Of a stretch of DNA of 21,061 bases, positions 1-7,292 are shown one piece after another (the first letter of the stretch is position 1; each line of letters opens with the position of its first letter). The position numbers and the translations under genes were made by a program. This DNA is from Sphingobacterium sp. UBA1575 (GTDB lineage: Bacteria; Bacteroidota; Bacteroidia; Sphingobacteriales; Sphingobacteriaceae), in NCBI GenBank assembly GCA_002322865.1, contig DCOH01000056.1, positions 102,219 through 123,279 of the forward strand, given 5' to 3'. The notes under the pieces are model-generated. The model searched no databases. It was not told where the DNA came from and saw only the letters and a program-made list of their open reading frames with translations.

Positions 1-127
1 TGCTGGCATTGGGCTCACCGGTACCTTGGGCTACTTCTATTTTATCCGCAGTTTTCGAATTGGAACAAGAAATACCAAAGGTCAATAAACCTATAATAAG
101 CAAAGAACTTAAAAACTTACGCTTCAT
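1..127 (-). CDS. lipoprotein, N-terminal part only (runs off the left edge)
   Basis: An open frame of 42 codons starts with ATG at 127 and is still open at the window edge. The translation begins MKRKFLSSLLIIGLLTFGIS and is followed by Cys. This is a classic lipoprotein signal peptide: basic n-region, hydrophobic stretch, and a GIS-C lipobox with Cys at residue 21. The mature start is polar (SNSKTADK). The gene lies 36 bases after the small membrane protein and probably belongs to the tonB operon. In related bacteria a PstS-like phosphate-binding protein often follows this tonB operon, so that is one possible identity, but nothing in the 42 visible residues proves it. The lipoprotein call is firm; the function is unknown. 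Confidence 0.7.
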   Translation of the reverse strand, partial: MKRKFLSSLLIIGLLTFGISCSNSKTADKIEVAQGTGEPNAS

Positions 128-163
128 ATTTATTTAGAATATAAATATGCGCTAAGGATTAAT

Positions 164-400
164 TTAATCCCTAAAATTATTTTGCCACAGACGGGCGAAG
201 CGCATAAAGGAATATACAATTAATAGCACGCCAAAGATGTTCTTGAAGGCGGGGTTGATTTCGATGGGAAAGCCTTTCCAAAAGATGATCAATAGCCCCA
301 ACACGAAATAGAACAGGAACATGGCAAGCCCTAAAATAGACAGAAATCGCTGTGTGGGCGATTTCCGTCTAAAAGAATTTCTTGTTGGATTATCCGACAT
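164..400 (-). CDS. small two-helix membrane protein, function unknown
   Basis: This 78-residue protein starts at the ATG at 400, 7 bases after the tonB stop. An in-frame start at 427 would overlap the end of tonB and is less likely. The protein has a basic N-terminus (residues 1-18, with RRK), a first hydrophobic helix at about 20-41, a short linker with the sequence KGFPIEINPAF, and a second hydrophobic segment at about 54-70 that ends in a basic/aromatic tail (RFARLWQNNFRD). I do not recognise a named family. Its tight position behind exbB-exbD-exbD-tonB makes co-transcription very likely, so it could be an accessory of the energizing complex or of the lipoprotein that follows. A partial palindrome (156-170) overlaps the stop codon. 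Confidence 0.65.
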   Translation of the reverse strand: MSDNPTRNSFRRKSPTQRFLSILGLAMFLFYFVLGLLIIFWKGFPIEINPAFKNIFGVLLIVYSFMRFARLWQNNFRD

Positions 401-407
401 ATGTATC

Positions 408-1289
408 TTATTGTTGAGACAAGTCAAGACGGATTGGCAAGGAGAACTTCACAGGTACCTTCCTACCGTTCTGAATGGCAGGGTTCCAGCTCTTGGATTT
501 CTTCAATGCAGCAACTGCTGCTTGCCCGATACCATGAGACAAATCTTTGTCAATTTTGATGTCTGTCACCTTTCCGTTTCTATCGATAACGAAAGATAAC
601 TGAACAGTTCCTTTTACACCAGCCTCAATTGCTGCTGGAGGGTAAACCAATGCATTCTGAACAAATGAACGGAAAGCGTTGATACCACCTGGGTATTCTG
701 CTGGAACCTCTACCGACTCAAAGTCATAAACTTTGTTCGGGTCTCCATCAGGTGAACCTTTAAGGGAACCTGTGATAGCACCATCCACTTTTTTACTTCC
801 GAATTCTCCCGGAGGAACTGCTGTACCACCTGGTGTACCTTTTAGGGTCAACCTTGCTGGTGTAGCGTTTTTCTCCTTGATCTCTTCTTGGGTAACAACT
901 TCCTCTTTTACTTGTCTCGAATCCACTACCTTAGGTTCTGGGAAACGGATCAAGTCTTCTGCTGGAGGATCTTGTTGTATACGTTGAGGAGGTGTCTCTT
1001 CTTGTGGAAGAGGCTCTTCTTCTTCCGGCTCAGGTGGAGGTACCAAATCCTCTAGGGTAACTGGGCCTAGATCAACTTCTTGAACCACTTCCTTCTCAGG
1101 AAAGATGTTCAGGTCGAAGGCTTTCACAGCTACAAAGAAAAGAACAACTGCCGATACGGAGAATAAAGCAATATTGGTGGCTTTGGGCGCGAACTTACGT
1201 AAGGCATAAGCTCCATATTCTTTATTTCTATTCTCGAAAACGACATCAAGCCATTCTTTCTTAAATAAATCTAATTTTGAACCTATCAT
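408..1289 (-). CDS. tonB: energy transducer TonB
   Basis: TonB passes proton-motive force captured by ExbB/ExbD across the periplasm to TonB-dependent outer-membrane transporters. The 293-residue protein has a Bacteroidota-type cytoplasmic start (residues 12-32, EWLDVVFENRNKEYGAYALR), one transmembrane helix at about 36-57, a Pro/Glu-rich periplasmic spacer (about 80-120, with VPPPEPEEEEP), a Gly/Pro-rich linker (about 150-185) and a C-terminal TonB domain at about 200-290. The domain shows the expected YPGG, VYPPAAIEAGVKGTV, VIDRNGKVTD and SWNPAIQNGRKVPV segments. The spacer is acidic rather than the Lys-Pro type of enterobacteria, which is common in this phylum. It lies 21 bases after exbD. 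The family call is secure; the SusC and beta-barrel proteins in this window would be plausible clients. Confidence 0.93.
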   Translation of the reverse strand: MIGSKLDLFKKEWLDVVFENRNKEYGAYALRKFAPKATNIALFSVSAVVLFFVAVKAFDLNIFPEKEVVQEVDLGPVTLEDLVPPPEPEEEEPLPQEETPPQRIQQDPPAEDLIRFPEPKVVDSRQVKEEVVTQEEIKEKNATPARLTLKGTPGGTAVPPGEFGSKKVDGAITGSLKGSPDGDPNKVYDFESVEVPAEYPGGINAFRSFVQNALVYPPAAIEAGVKGTVQLSFVIDRNGKVTDIKIDKDLSHGIGQAAVAALKKSKSWNPAIQNGRKVPVKFSLPIRLDLSQQ

Positions 1290-1310
1290 ATCTTTAAATT
1301 TTTACCGTAA

Positions 1311-1871
1311 TTATTTTACGTTGTATGCTCCATTATCTTTCAACACCTGTACTTCTTCAGGTTTGATCTTGGAAATCATGTAACGTTTAATATCTACGAT
1401 TTTCATTTCGTCTAATATATCTACCGTATTCAGGTGTACCGACTCATCACTTGGACGGATAACGACGATTAAGTCTTTACCGCCTGTAGCTTGAGGAACC
1501 TGTGCTTTCATTTGGATAAGCACTTTGCGGATACCTTCTTTGGAGAAATCAACTACTGTTGGTGGAGTGATCGGATTAGCCAACTGGCCGTAATACCAAA
1601 CGATTTTATTGTCTGAACCTAATAATAAGGTGATCGAACGGTTGTCTGCAATTTCCAATTCTGGATTTTGCTCCGATAAATCTTTGTTCTTATCAGGGAA
1701 GGCAATGTCCATCGCTTGCGGCTTACTTAAAGACGTTGTCAACATGAAGAAGGTGATCAGTAAGAAGGCTAGATCCACCATCGCGGTTAAATCTACCTTA
1801 CCACCGTTTTTCTTCGACCTGACTTTCCCGCCTTTTTTACCGCCTCCGGAGTCTTGATTTAATTCTGCCAT
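1311..1871 (-). CDS. exbD: biopolymer transporter ExbD, distal copy
   Basis: This is the second of two adjacent exbD-type genes, starting 9 bases after the first. The 186-residue protein has a Gly/Lys-rich cytoplasmic start, then KVDLTAMVDLAFLLITFFML. This contains the single transmembrane helix (about 28-47) with the conserved proton-relay Asp (Asp33, equivalent in context to Asp25 of E. coli ExbD). A periplasmic domain with IRPSDESVHLNTVDILDEM follows, matching the ExbD C-terminal fold. It is longer than E. coli ExbD (141 residues). With ExbB it forms the proton channel that drives TonB. The sequence differs markedly from the upstream copy, so this is not a recent duplication. The two may form a mixed channel or serve different partners. 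Confidence 0.9.
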   Translation of the reverse strand: MAELNQDSGGGKKGGKVRSKKNGGKVDLTAMVDLAFLLITFFMLTTSLSKPQAMDIAFPDKNKDLSEQNPELEIADNRSITLLLGSDNKIVWYYGQLANPITPPTVVDFSKEGIRKVLIQMKAQVPQATGGKDLIVVIRPSDESVHLNTVDILDEMKIVDIKRYMISKIKPEEVQVLKDNGAYNVK

Positions 1872-1880
1872 TTTATTCTA

Positions 1881-2537
1881 TTATTTCTCCGTACGTAATC
1901 CGGTCACAAAACTGAATCTGTTCTGTTTTTGGTTACGCAAGGTTTCAATGATCAAATTCATTACGGAATATTTCTCGGTTGCATCTGCTTTGATAGCGAC
2001 TTTCAATTGACCTGGATCAACGAAATTCTTCTCTTTTTCAGCGCGCTCACGATTGAATTCCACCGTTGCGATACGGGCTTGCTGTACCCAGTGGTAAAGC
2101 TCGTTCGAATTGGCCTCTGTACTATCTACAGGAATACCTTTTTGAACATCCTCTTTACGCTTGTCTTTTTCCAAAGACAACAAACCACGCAATTCCTTCA
2201 TTGGGACACCGAAGTCGTCCATCAATTTGAACTTCTCGTAATCTTCGGCCGAGAATGGGATGCTGTATTTTGCAGACATCTTCTCAAGAGTCAGTTTCCT
2301 AACGTTAGGATTCTTGATTCCTAAGAACACCTTTCCTCCGTGGTTCACTGAGATCACTGCCAGGTTATCGTCTGGTAGTTTCTCTAGTGTAGTAGAGGCT
2401 GGAGTGTCTACTGGCATCGTTTCTGGTTGACGTGCTGTTGCCGTCAATACGAAGAATGTTAGAAGCAGGAACGATACGTCACACATCGCCGTCATGTCGA
2501 TGGAGGTACCGGCTCTTTTTACTTTTGCTTTTCCCAT
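1881..2537 (-). CDS. exbD: biopolymer transporter ExbD, proximal copy
   Basis: This 218-residue ExbD-family protein begins MGKAKVKRAGTSIDMTAMCD, with the conserved membrane Asp at position 20, followed by one helix (about 17-36, VSFLLLTFFVLTA). The periplasmic part is longer than in the distal copy and contains a charged, mostly helical insertion (about 100-170, including KDKRKEDVQKG and NRERAEKEKNF) before the conserved end (VAIKADATEKYSVMNLIIETL). Such long periplasmic domains are usual for one of the two ExbD copies in Bacteroidota. It is separated from exbB by a 100-base spacer that holds a 10-bp hairpin (2589-2624), while the other junctions in this operon are short. The family call is secure; the specific job of the insertion is unknown. 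Confidence 0.9.
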   Translation of the reverse strand: MGKAKVKRAGTSIDMTAMCDVSFLLLTFFVLTATARQPETMPVDTPASTTLEKLPDDNLAVISVNHGGKVFLGIKNPNVRKLTLEKMSAKYSIPFSAEDYEKFKLMDDFGVPMKELRGLLSLEKDKRKEDVQKGIPVDSTEANSNELYHWVQQARIATVEFNRERAEKEKNFVDPGQLKVAIKADATEKYSVMNLIIETLRNQKQNRFSFVTGLRTEK

Positions 2538-2588
2538 TTCTTTACTTCTTTAAATTAACACTCTATTGCTTTCATAAGGATGATGCTG

Positions 2589-2624
2589 AAAAGTTGAAGA
2601 ATGCATAAATTATTTTCAACTTTT
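2589..2624 (-). other. hairpin between exbB and exbD
   Basis: A perfect 10-bp inverted repeat, AAAAGTTGAA (2589-2598) and TTCAACTTTT (2615-2624), with a 16-base spacer, lies in the exbB-exbD gap. In the transcript the second arm ends in only four U residues, so it is at best a leaky terminator. It could also protect the 3' end of a processed exbB message. The pairing is seen directly; the function is inferred. Confidence 0.5.
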
Positions 2625-2637
2625 TTTCAGGATCTTC

Positions 2638-3471
2638 TTATTTGTGGTTTGCAGCGTATGTTTGTACGATTGAGAAACCAGCCTCGTCAATAGAATATGT
2701 TAATGTATCGATCTTAGAAGTTAAGATGTTGTACATGATAATAGCTACGGTAGATGTAGCGATACCTGTTGCCGTGTTGATCAAGGCCTCAGAGATACCA
2801 TTCGCTAATTTTGCTTGGTCAGGAGCACCACCAGTTGCCAACGCCGAGAAGGCCTTGATCATACCTGTTACCGTTCCTAATAGACCTGTTAATGTACCGA
2901 TAGAAACCAACGTTGCAATTACCGTTAAGTTTTTCTCTAACATCGGCATTTCTAATGTTGTAGCTTCTTCGATTTCTTTTTGGATAGCCAATACCGATTT
3001 TTCAGTATCTAAGCCTGGGTTAGCTTCAACATCTTTATATTTTAATAAACCCGCTTTGATAACGTTTGCTACAGATCCTTTTTGCTTATCACACTCTTGG
3101 ATAGCTGAATCAATGTTACCTGTTCTCAACAAACCTTGTACTTTTCTCACGAAGTTACCTACGTTTCCTGTACCTGATGCTTTACCAATAACGATAAAAC
3201 GCTCGATAGAGAATACGAATACCATTAAGAATAATCCCAATAGAACTGGTACGATGTAACCTGCATGATAAACCATACCCAAATAGTTACCCGGTACTGG
3301 TTGATTCTCGCGATTTCCGTCGATAAAGTTTGCTGGATCACCCATTACAAATTCGTAAACCAAGTAACCAATCACCAAACAAATGATAATTGCTAAACTC
3401 GCAAATAAATTACCCGCGGTGCCACTGTCTTGTTTAGCTGGGGCTGTAGTAGTTTTTGGTGCGTTTGCCAT
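2638..3471 (-). CDS. exbB: MotA/TolQ/ExbB-family proton channel protein
   Basis: ExbB is the pentameric inner-membrane part of the TonB motor. The 277-residue protein has a disordered Ala/Lys/Thr-rich start (1-20) and four predicted membrane segments: about 22-43, 70-90, 182-208 and 226-252. The last two carry the family core, including IGTLTGLLGTVTGMIKAF and GISEALINTATGIATST, with the small and Thr residues that line the channel. The cytoplasmic loop (about 92-180) contains the usual charged helices. The extra N-terminal helix relative to TolQ-type proteins is common in Bacteroidota. It is the first gene of its operon. A TATATTTG box 98 bases upstream of the start codon gives it a promoter. 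Confidence 0.93.
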   Translation of the reverse strand: MANAPKTTTAPAKQDSGTAGNLFASLAIIICLVIGYLVYEFVMGDPANFIDGNRENQPVPGNYLGMVYHAGYIVPVLLGLFLMVFVFSIERFIVIGKASGTGNVGNFVRKVQGLLRTGNIDSAIQECDKQKGSVANVIKAGLLKYKDVEANPGLDTEKSVLAIQKEIEEATTLEMPMLEKNLTVIATLVSIGTLTGLLGTVTGMIKAFSALATGGAPDQAKLANGISEALINTATGIATSTVAIIMYNILTSKIDTLTYSIDEAGFSIVQTYAANHK

Positions 3472-3887
3472 TTTTTTACTAATTTTTAGATTTTTTACTG
3501 TTGTTTAATTATTAAGTTAAATTCAATTTTATGCAAGCTAAATCGCGTTATTTTACATAAATTCAAAACAAATATAGCATTTTCTGTTAAAAACAAAATT
3601 AATTTGAAGATATAATAAGAGTGCATTTAAAGCCTGTCTATGTCCTCATTGATATGCTACAGCAGTTTCCAATCAATGCTCCATCACTTTATGTACATAA
3701 CGGTCTAACATTACTGTTTTTTTTACAATGAAAACCATTTTTTTTCTGATATGCAAATTATCAAATCGTTAAATGTTAAAATTAAGTGAGCATTTACTTA
3801 CAATAAACGTTGCCACAGCAACCCATTTTAAACCATTTAAACCAAGTATTTCTTTGTTTTTTAATAGGTTAGGGCGATAAATACCCC
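3472..3887. other. 416-base intergenic region between exbB and the SUI1-family gene
   Basis: No coding frame is convincing here on either strand. The region is strongly AT-rich with several poly-T and poly-A runs. It holds the exbB promoter near 3569-3597, two copies of TGATATGC (3650-3657 and 3747-3754), and closely spaced AACCATTT-like repeats around 3820-3845. No classical terminator for the upstream SUI1-family gene is visible. A bulged hairpin at 3867-3893 is followed by an A-rich, not U-rich, tail in the relevant direction. Confidence 0.5.
3569..3597 (-). promoter_or_regulatory. promoter of the exbB operon (Bacteroidota type)
   Basis: On the minus strand, TTTG (3597-3594) is followed after 17 bases by TATATTTG (3576-3569). 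This matches the Bacteroidota primary-sigma pattern TTTG ... TAnnTTTG with a slightly short spacer. Transcription would start around 3564, giving an untranslated leader of roughly 90 bases before the exbB start codon. Confidence 0.6.
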
Positions 3888-4238
3888 TTAACCGCCAAAG
3901 CCTTTCACAGAATAACCTTCGGATTCCAAATACTGGATTATTTTTTCTTTAAAATCCCCTTGTATCAGAATTTCGCCGTCTTTCGCACTTCCACCTACCC
4001 CACATTTTTGCTTCAAGAGCTTGGAAAGTGATTCTAAATCATCCTGTTTGCCGATAAATCCCGTCACCAATGTAACGGTTTTTCCCTTCCTGGCCTTCTT
4101 ATCCCTACCCACTTTTAGCTTCTGCTTCTCCTTGGGTAGCGTATCCTGCTCCTCATCGGAATCAAATTCCTGATAGGAATAGTTGGAATCCGTAGAATAT
4201 ACGATCCCTTCAAAGCGTTGCTTCTTCTGTTTTGCCAT
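3888..4238 (-). CDS. SUI1-family translation initiation factor-like protein (YciH type)
   Basis: The protein is 116 residues from the ATG at 4238. A longer reading from a TTG at 4247 would overlap the preceding gene and is less likely. The N-terminal third (1-45) is charged and probably disordered, with an acidic patch (DSDEEQD). The C-terminal part (about 45-112) has the SUI1/eIF1 fold signature: KGKTVTLVTGF, LLKQKCGVGGSAKDGEIL, IQGDF and the closing YLESEGYSVKGFGG. Bacterial members resemble eukaryotic eIF1 and may influence start-codon selection, but their role is not essential and is poorly defined. It starts 2 bases after the lipid kinase stop, so the two genes are very probably co-transcribed, though no functional link between them is obvious. 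Confidence 0.85.
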   Translation of the reverse strand: MAKQKKQRFEGIVYSTDSNYSYQEFDSDEEQDTLPKEKQKLKVGRDKKARKGKTVTLVTGFIGKQDDLESLSKLLKQKCGVGGSAKDGEILIQGDFKEKIIQYLESEGYSVKGFGG

Positions 4239-4240
4239 AA

Positions 4241-5116
4241 TTAACAAATAATATTTAATGCTTTTGGTAATACTTCGATATGGATCTGCTGGCCGAGATC
4301 CATCGGTTCCCCATCCAAGTGGACCGGAGCTTTACCTTCCTGTTCAATACAAATCTTTTTGCCCGGTATGATCTCCACATATTCCGACTGGTCGGCCGTC
4401 TTATTAAAGAGGTGGAAAATCATCAAGGGTAAAGTATATAACGGAAATTTATGCACAATACATACATCCAATACGCCATCTGTGATCGAAGCGTTCGGCG
4501 CGATGTAGGCATTATTGCCATATTGGGGCGAATTGGCGACCGAAATCATAAAGGCTTCCCGCTCGTATTCCTCCCCATCGATCAGTAATTTATATTTCTT
4601 GGGTTTATATTTACTCAATAGATTGATGACCGTACGTAAGTAACCTACAGGTCCACGAAAGGTTTCGCCCGCAAATTTATCGCTAACCGAGGCGTCAAAA
4701 CCGATGCCAGCGATATTGAAGAAATTCCGGTCTTCGGCCTTGGCACAATCCACGGCCAGGAATTCGAAACGGTTGATTCGGCGCAAAGCGGCCGATTCGT
4801 TCATGGGGACCCCTAAATATAAGGCGAGTCCATTTCCAGAGCCTTCGGGGACAATGCCCAGTGGAATTTCCGAGCCTACCAAAGCCGAACCGATCTCATT
4901 GATCGTACCGTCACCCCCCACAGCGACTACCGCATCGTATTTTTCTTCGATGGCTTCTTTGGCCAGCTCATAGCCATGGTTCACATGATTTGTTAATTTA
5001 AAGGTAGGTTCAAATCGGTTTAAATCCAACACCTCCAACACCTGTTTATTAAATGCCGTTTTCTTCTTCCCCCCGGATATGGGATTGACTATAAACAGTA
5101 TGCGTTTCTTTGCCAT
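4241..5116 (-). CDS. diacylglycerol kinase-family lipid kinase (YegS/DagK type)
   Basis: These soluble or membrane-associated enzymes phosphorylate lipids such as diacylglycerol with ATP. The 291-residue length is normal for the family. The N-terminal catalytic domain shows IVNPISGG (residues 9-16), the nucleotide-binding GGDGT motif (67-71) followed by INEI, and PEGSGNGLA (90-98). The C-terminal beta-sandwich domain includes FFNIAGIGFDASVS, an Asn-Ser-Pro turn (ANSPQYGNNAYIAP), the metal/lipid-site stretch ASITDGVLDV and the late HLDGEP motif. All key motifs are present, so the enzyme looks intact. The exact lipid substrate cannot be read from sequence. It is divergent from metK across a 99-base gap and is followed 2 bases later by the SUI1-family gene. 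Confidence 0.9.
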   Translation of the reverse strand: MAKKRILFIVNPISGGKKKTAFNKQVLEVLDLNRFEPTFKLTNHVNHGYELAKEAIEEKYDAVVAVGGDGTINEIGSALVGSEIPLGIVPEGSGNGLALYLGVPMNESAALRRINRFEFLAVDCAKAEDRNFFNIAGIGFDASVSDKFAGETFRGPVGYLRTVINLLSKYKPKKYKLLIDGEEYEREAFMISVANSPQYGNNAYIAPNASITDGVLDVCIVHKFPLYTLPLMIFHLFNKTADQSEYVEIIPGKKICIEQEGKAPVHLDGEPMDLGQQIHIEVLPKALNIIC

Positions 5117-5162
5117 CTCAATCTGATAATTCCGCTAAAGATAATAATTTGGTTGAAATACT

Positions 5163-5192
5163 TTTTAAATAATGCAACTTATCGTAGCTTTG
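5163..5192 (+). promoter_or_regulatory. metK promoter (Bacteroidota type)
   Basis: TAGCTTTG at 5185-5192 matches the TAnnTTTG -7 box. A T-run at 5163-5166, 18 bases upstream, could serve as a weak -33 element. Transcription would begin near 5197, some 19 bases before the ATG at 5216. The in-frame start at 5153 would lie upstream of this promoter, so it is probably not used. Confidence 0.6.
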
Positions 5193-5215
5193 TTGCCACC
5201 GTAAAAAAAACACTT

Positions 5216-6469
5216 ATGGCATACTTATTTACCTCCGAATCTGTTTCTGAAGGACATCCAGATAAAGTTGCAGATCAAATTTCGGATGCATTGATCGATA
5301 ATTTCCTAGCCTGGGACGAAGATGCACGCGTAGCAATCGAAACCCTAGTAACCACCGGACAGGTCGTGTTGGCTGGCGAAGTAAAATCAAAAATCTATTT
5401 AGACGTTCAAAAGATAACCCGTCAGGTGATCGAAAAGATCGGATATACCAAATCCGAGTATATGTTCGAAGCCAATTCATGTGGTGTGCTTTCGGCCATC
5501 CATGAGCAGTCGGCAGACATCAACCAAGGGGTTGACCGCGTGACCAGGCAAGAACAGGGCGCGGGTGACCAAGGTATCATGTTCGGGTATGCGAACAATG
5601 AAACCGAGAACTACATGCCTTTGGCATTGGATATCTCCCACCGTTTATTATACGAACTAGCGGCTCTACGCCGTGAGAATGATAGCATTCCCTACCTACG
5701 TCCTGATGCGAAATCGCAGGTGACCTTGGAATACGATGACAACCACAAACCTGTGCGTATTGATACCATCGTTATTTCTACCCAGCATGATGATTTTGCG
5801 CAAGAAAAGGAAATGCAGGAGAAAATCAAATCGGATATCATTAATATCCTGATCCCGCGTGTGAAGGCACAATTGAAACCTGAATTACAGGCATTGTTCA
5901 ATGGGGAGATCAAATACCATATCAACCCAACGGGAAAATTCGTGATCGGTGGACCTCATGGAGATACCGGTTTAACGGGAAGAAAGATCATTGTGGATAC
6001 GTATGGTGGTAAGGGTGCACATGGTGGTGGAGCTTTCTCCGGAAAGGATCCATCCAAAGTGGACCGCTCTGCAGCGTATGCAACAAGACATATTGCCAAG
6101 AACTTAGTGGCAGCTGGTGTTGCTGATGAGTTATTGGTACAGATTTCTTATGCGATCGGTGTGAAGGATCCGATGGGTATCTATGTGAATACCTATGGTA
6201 CTTCGAAAGTGAACAAAACCGATGGTGAAATCGCACAGATTATTGCTGAACTGTTTGATATGACGCCATATGGCATTGAAACTAGATTAGGACTTAGAAA
6301 GCCGATCTATGCGGAAACTGCTGCTTATGGCCATATGGGTAGAACCCCCAAAACAGTGACTAAGACATTTGAAAATTCGAACGGGGAGATAAAGACGGTA
6401 GAAGTTGATTTGTTTACCTGGGAGAAATTGGATTATGTGGATAAGGTGAAAAAGGCTTTCGGGCTGTAA
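5216..6469 (+). CDS. metK: S-adenosylmethionine synthetase (methionine adenosyltransferase)
   Basis: MetK makes S-adenosylmethionine from methionine and ATP in the cytoplasm. From the ATG at 5216 the protein has 417 residues and begins MAYLFTSESVSEGHPDKVAD, the usual family start. An upstream in-frame ATG at 5153 would add 21 unconserved residues and precede the likely promoter, so I reject it. Family motifs are complete: GHPDK (13-17), GAGDQGIMFGYA (115-126) and the phosphate-binding GGGAFSGKDPSKVDRSAAY (270-288), including the loop lysines. It stands alone on the plus strand with its own promoter and a strong terminator immediately downstream, and it is a core housekeeping gene. Its GC content is visibly higher than that of the cassette that follows it. 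Confidence 0.97.
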   Translation: MAYLFTSESVSEGHPDKVADQISDALIDNFLAWDEDARVAIETLVTTGQVVLAGEVKSKIYLDVQKITRQVIEKIGYTKSEYMFEANSCGVLSAIHEQSADINQGVDRVTRQEQGAGDQGIMFGYANNETENYMPLALDISHRLLYELAALRRENDSIPYLRPDAKSQVTLEYDDNHKPVRIDTIVISTQHDDFAQEKEMQEKIKSDIINILIPRVKAQLKPELQALFNGEIKYHINPTGKFVIGGPHGDTGLTGRKIIVDTYGGKGAHGGGAFSGKDPSKVDRSAAYATRHIAKNLVAAGVADELLVQISYAIGVKDPMGIYVNTYGTSKVNKTDGEIAQIIAELFDMTPYGIETRLGLRKPIYAETAAYGHMGRTPKTVTKTFENSNGEIKTVEVDLFTWEKLDYVDKVKKAFGL

Positions 6470-6500
6470 AAGTATAAAAGTCTAAAAATATTATCAGCCT

Positions 6501-6556
6501 ATAATTAAAGCAAAAAAAGTAGATTCAAATGAATCTGCTTTTTTTGCTTTAATTAT
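6501..6556 (+). terminator. strong intrinsic terminator after metK
   Basis: An almost perfect 26-bp stem pairs 6501-6526 with 6531-6556 around an AAAT loop, with one T-G pair. The stem has an A-run on the left arm and a seven-T run on the right, so it could terminate transcription from either side. It ends metK transcription and insulates the sigma-factor cassette downstream. Confidence 0.85.
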
Positions 6557-6618
6557 CACATTTCCCTATATTGTAATCTCCTTCAAAAAAGACAGATTTT
6601 GGAATTATTCATTTTTTT

Positions 6619-7215
6619 ATGAGATTTGAAAATCTGATTAAATCTATTTCTGTGAAAAAGCTAAGTGAAAATAGGAAACTTATAACAGCCTTAAAATCCG
6701 GCTCGGAGAAGGCGTTTACAGAAATTTATAATAAATATTGGAAAAACCTGCTTGCTATTTCCTATCATATTTTAAAGGATAAGGAACAAGCCCAAGAAGT
6801 GGTTCAAGAAGTTTTTATTTCTATTTGGAATAACCGAAAAGAAATTGAAATCGATTCAATTGAAGGATACTTGGCAACTGCAGTAAAATACAGCACATTT
6901 AAAGTAATATATAAAAACAAAAGACTCAACGAGATTGAGCAAGGTTTGCAACAAGCAGATTCATATCTTGAAGACGACAAAATTGAAGCGCGTTTCCTCA
7001 AAGACTATTTAGATGGGGTAATAGAAAAACTTCCAGAAAAATGTCGAATCATATTCAAATTAAGTCGAGAAACCTATTTAACCAATCAAGAAATCTCTGA
7101 CAATTTAAATATTAGTGTAAAAACTGTCGAAGCACATATTACCAGAGCCATAAAAATCCTTCGTATAAACCTCCATAAGGTAGGCCTAAGCTTGGTATTC
7201 TTATTACTATTTTAA
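6619..7215 (+). CDS. ECF-type RNA polymerase sigma factor (FecI-like)
   Basis: This 198-residue sigma-70 family protein of the extracytoplasmic type would direct RNA polymerase to the cassette promoters. Region 2 spans about 25-95, with SEKAFTEIYNKYW and the DKEQAQEVVQEVFISIW core. Region 4 spans about 130-182, with LPEKCRIIFKLSR and the helix-turn-helix LTNQEISDNLNISVKTVEAH. A short hydrophobic tail (GLSLVFLLLF) is common in sigma factors of this type in Bacteroidota and might aid membrane proximity. A FecR-type anti-sigma gene follows 77 bases later, then a SusC with an STN domain, which is the standard trans-envelope signalling order. No TAnnTTTG box is visible upstream; a weak AGATTTTG at 6594-6601 is a poor match. 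Confidence 0.93.
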   Translation: MRFENLIKSISVKKLSENRKLITALKSGSEKAFTEIYNKYWKNLLAISYHILKDKEQAQEVVQEVFISIWNNRKEIEIDSIEGYLATAVKYSTFKVIYKNKRLNEIEQGLQQADSYLEDDKIEARFLKDYLDGVIEKLPEKCRIIFKLSRETYLTNQEISDNLNISVKTVEAHITRAIKILRINLHKVGLSLVFLLLF

Positions 7216-7292
7216 TTTCACTTCTATTTTTTTTTAATTCCATATAGGGTTATGTCTTTCGAGAAGGTACATATATATGAAGCCCAGAAATT

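Noticed and set aside
156..170. 15-base palindrome GGATTAATTTAATCC at the end of the small membrane protein gene as a terminator or operator
   Set aside because: It is short and AT-rich, has no U-tract and overlaps a stop codon; chance is a sufficient explanation.
733..987. Plus-strand open frames opposite tonB, exbD, exbB, metK, fabD and the peptidase gene
   Set aside because: They lie fully inside strongly recognised genes on the other strand, show no family motifs and have no start context.
3867..3893. Bulged hairpin GGTTAGGG / CCCCTTAACC at the end of the SUI1-family gene as a terminator
   Set aside because: In the direction of that gene it is followed by an A-rich, not U-rich, stretch, and its arm overlaps the stop codon.
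5117..5215. SAM-responsive riboswitch upstream of metK
   Set aside because: The predicted leader is only about 19 bases long, and no conserved riboswitch core is visible in the 99-base gap.
6571..6601. Primary-sigma promoter for the ECF sigma gene (TTG ... AGATTTTG)
   Set aside because: Both conserved bases at the start of the TAnnTTTG box are wrong, so the match is too weak.
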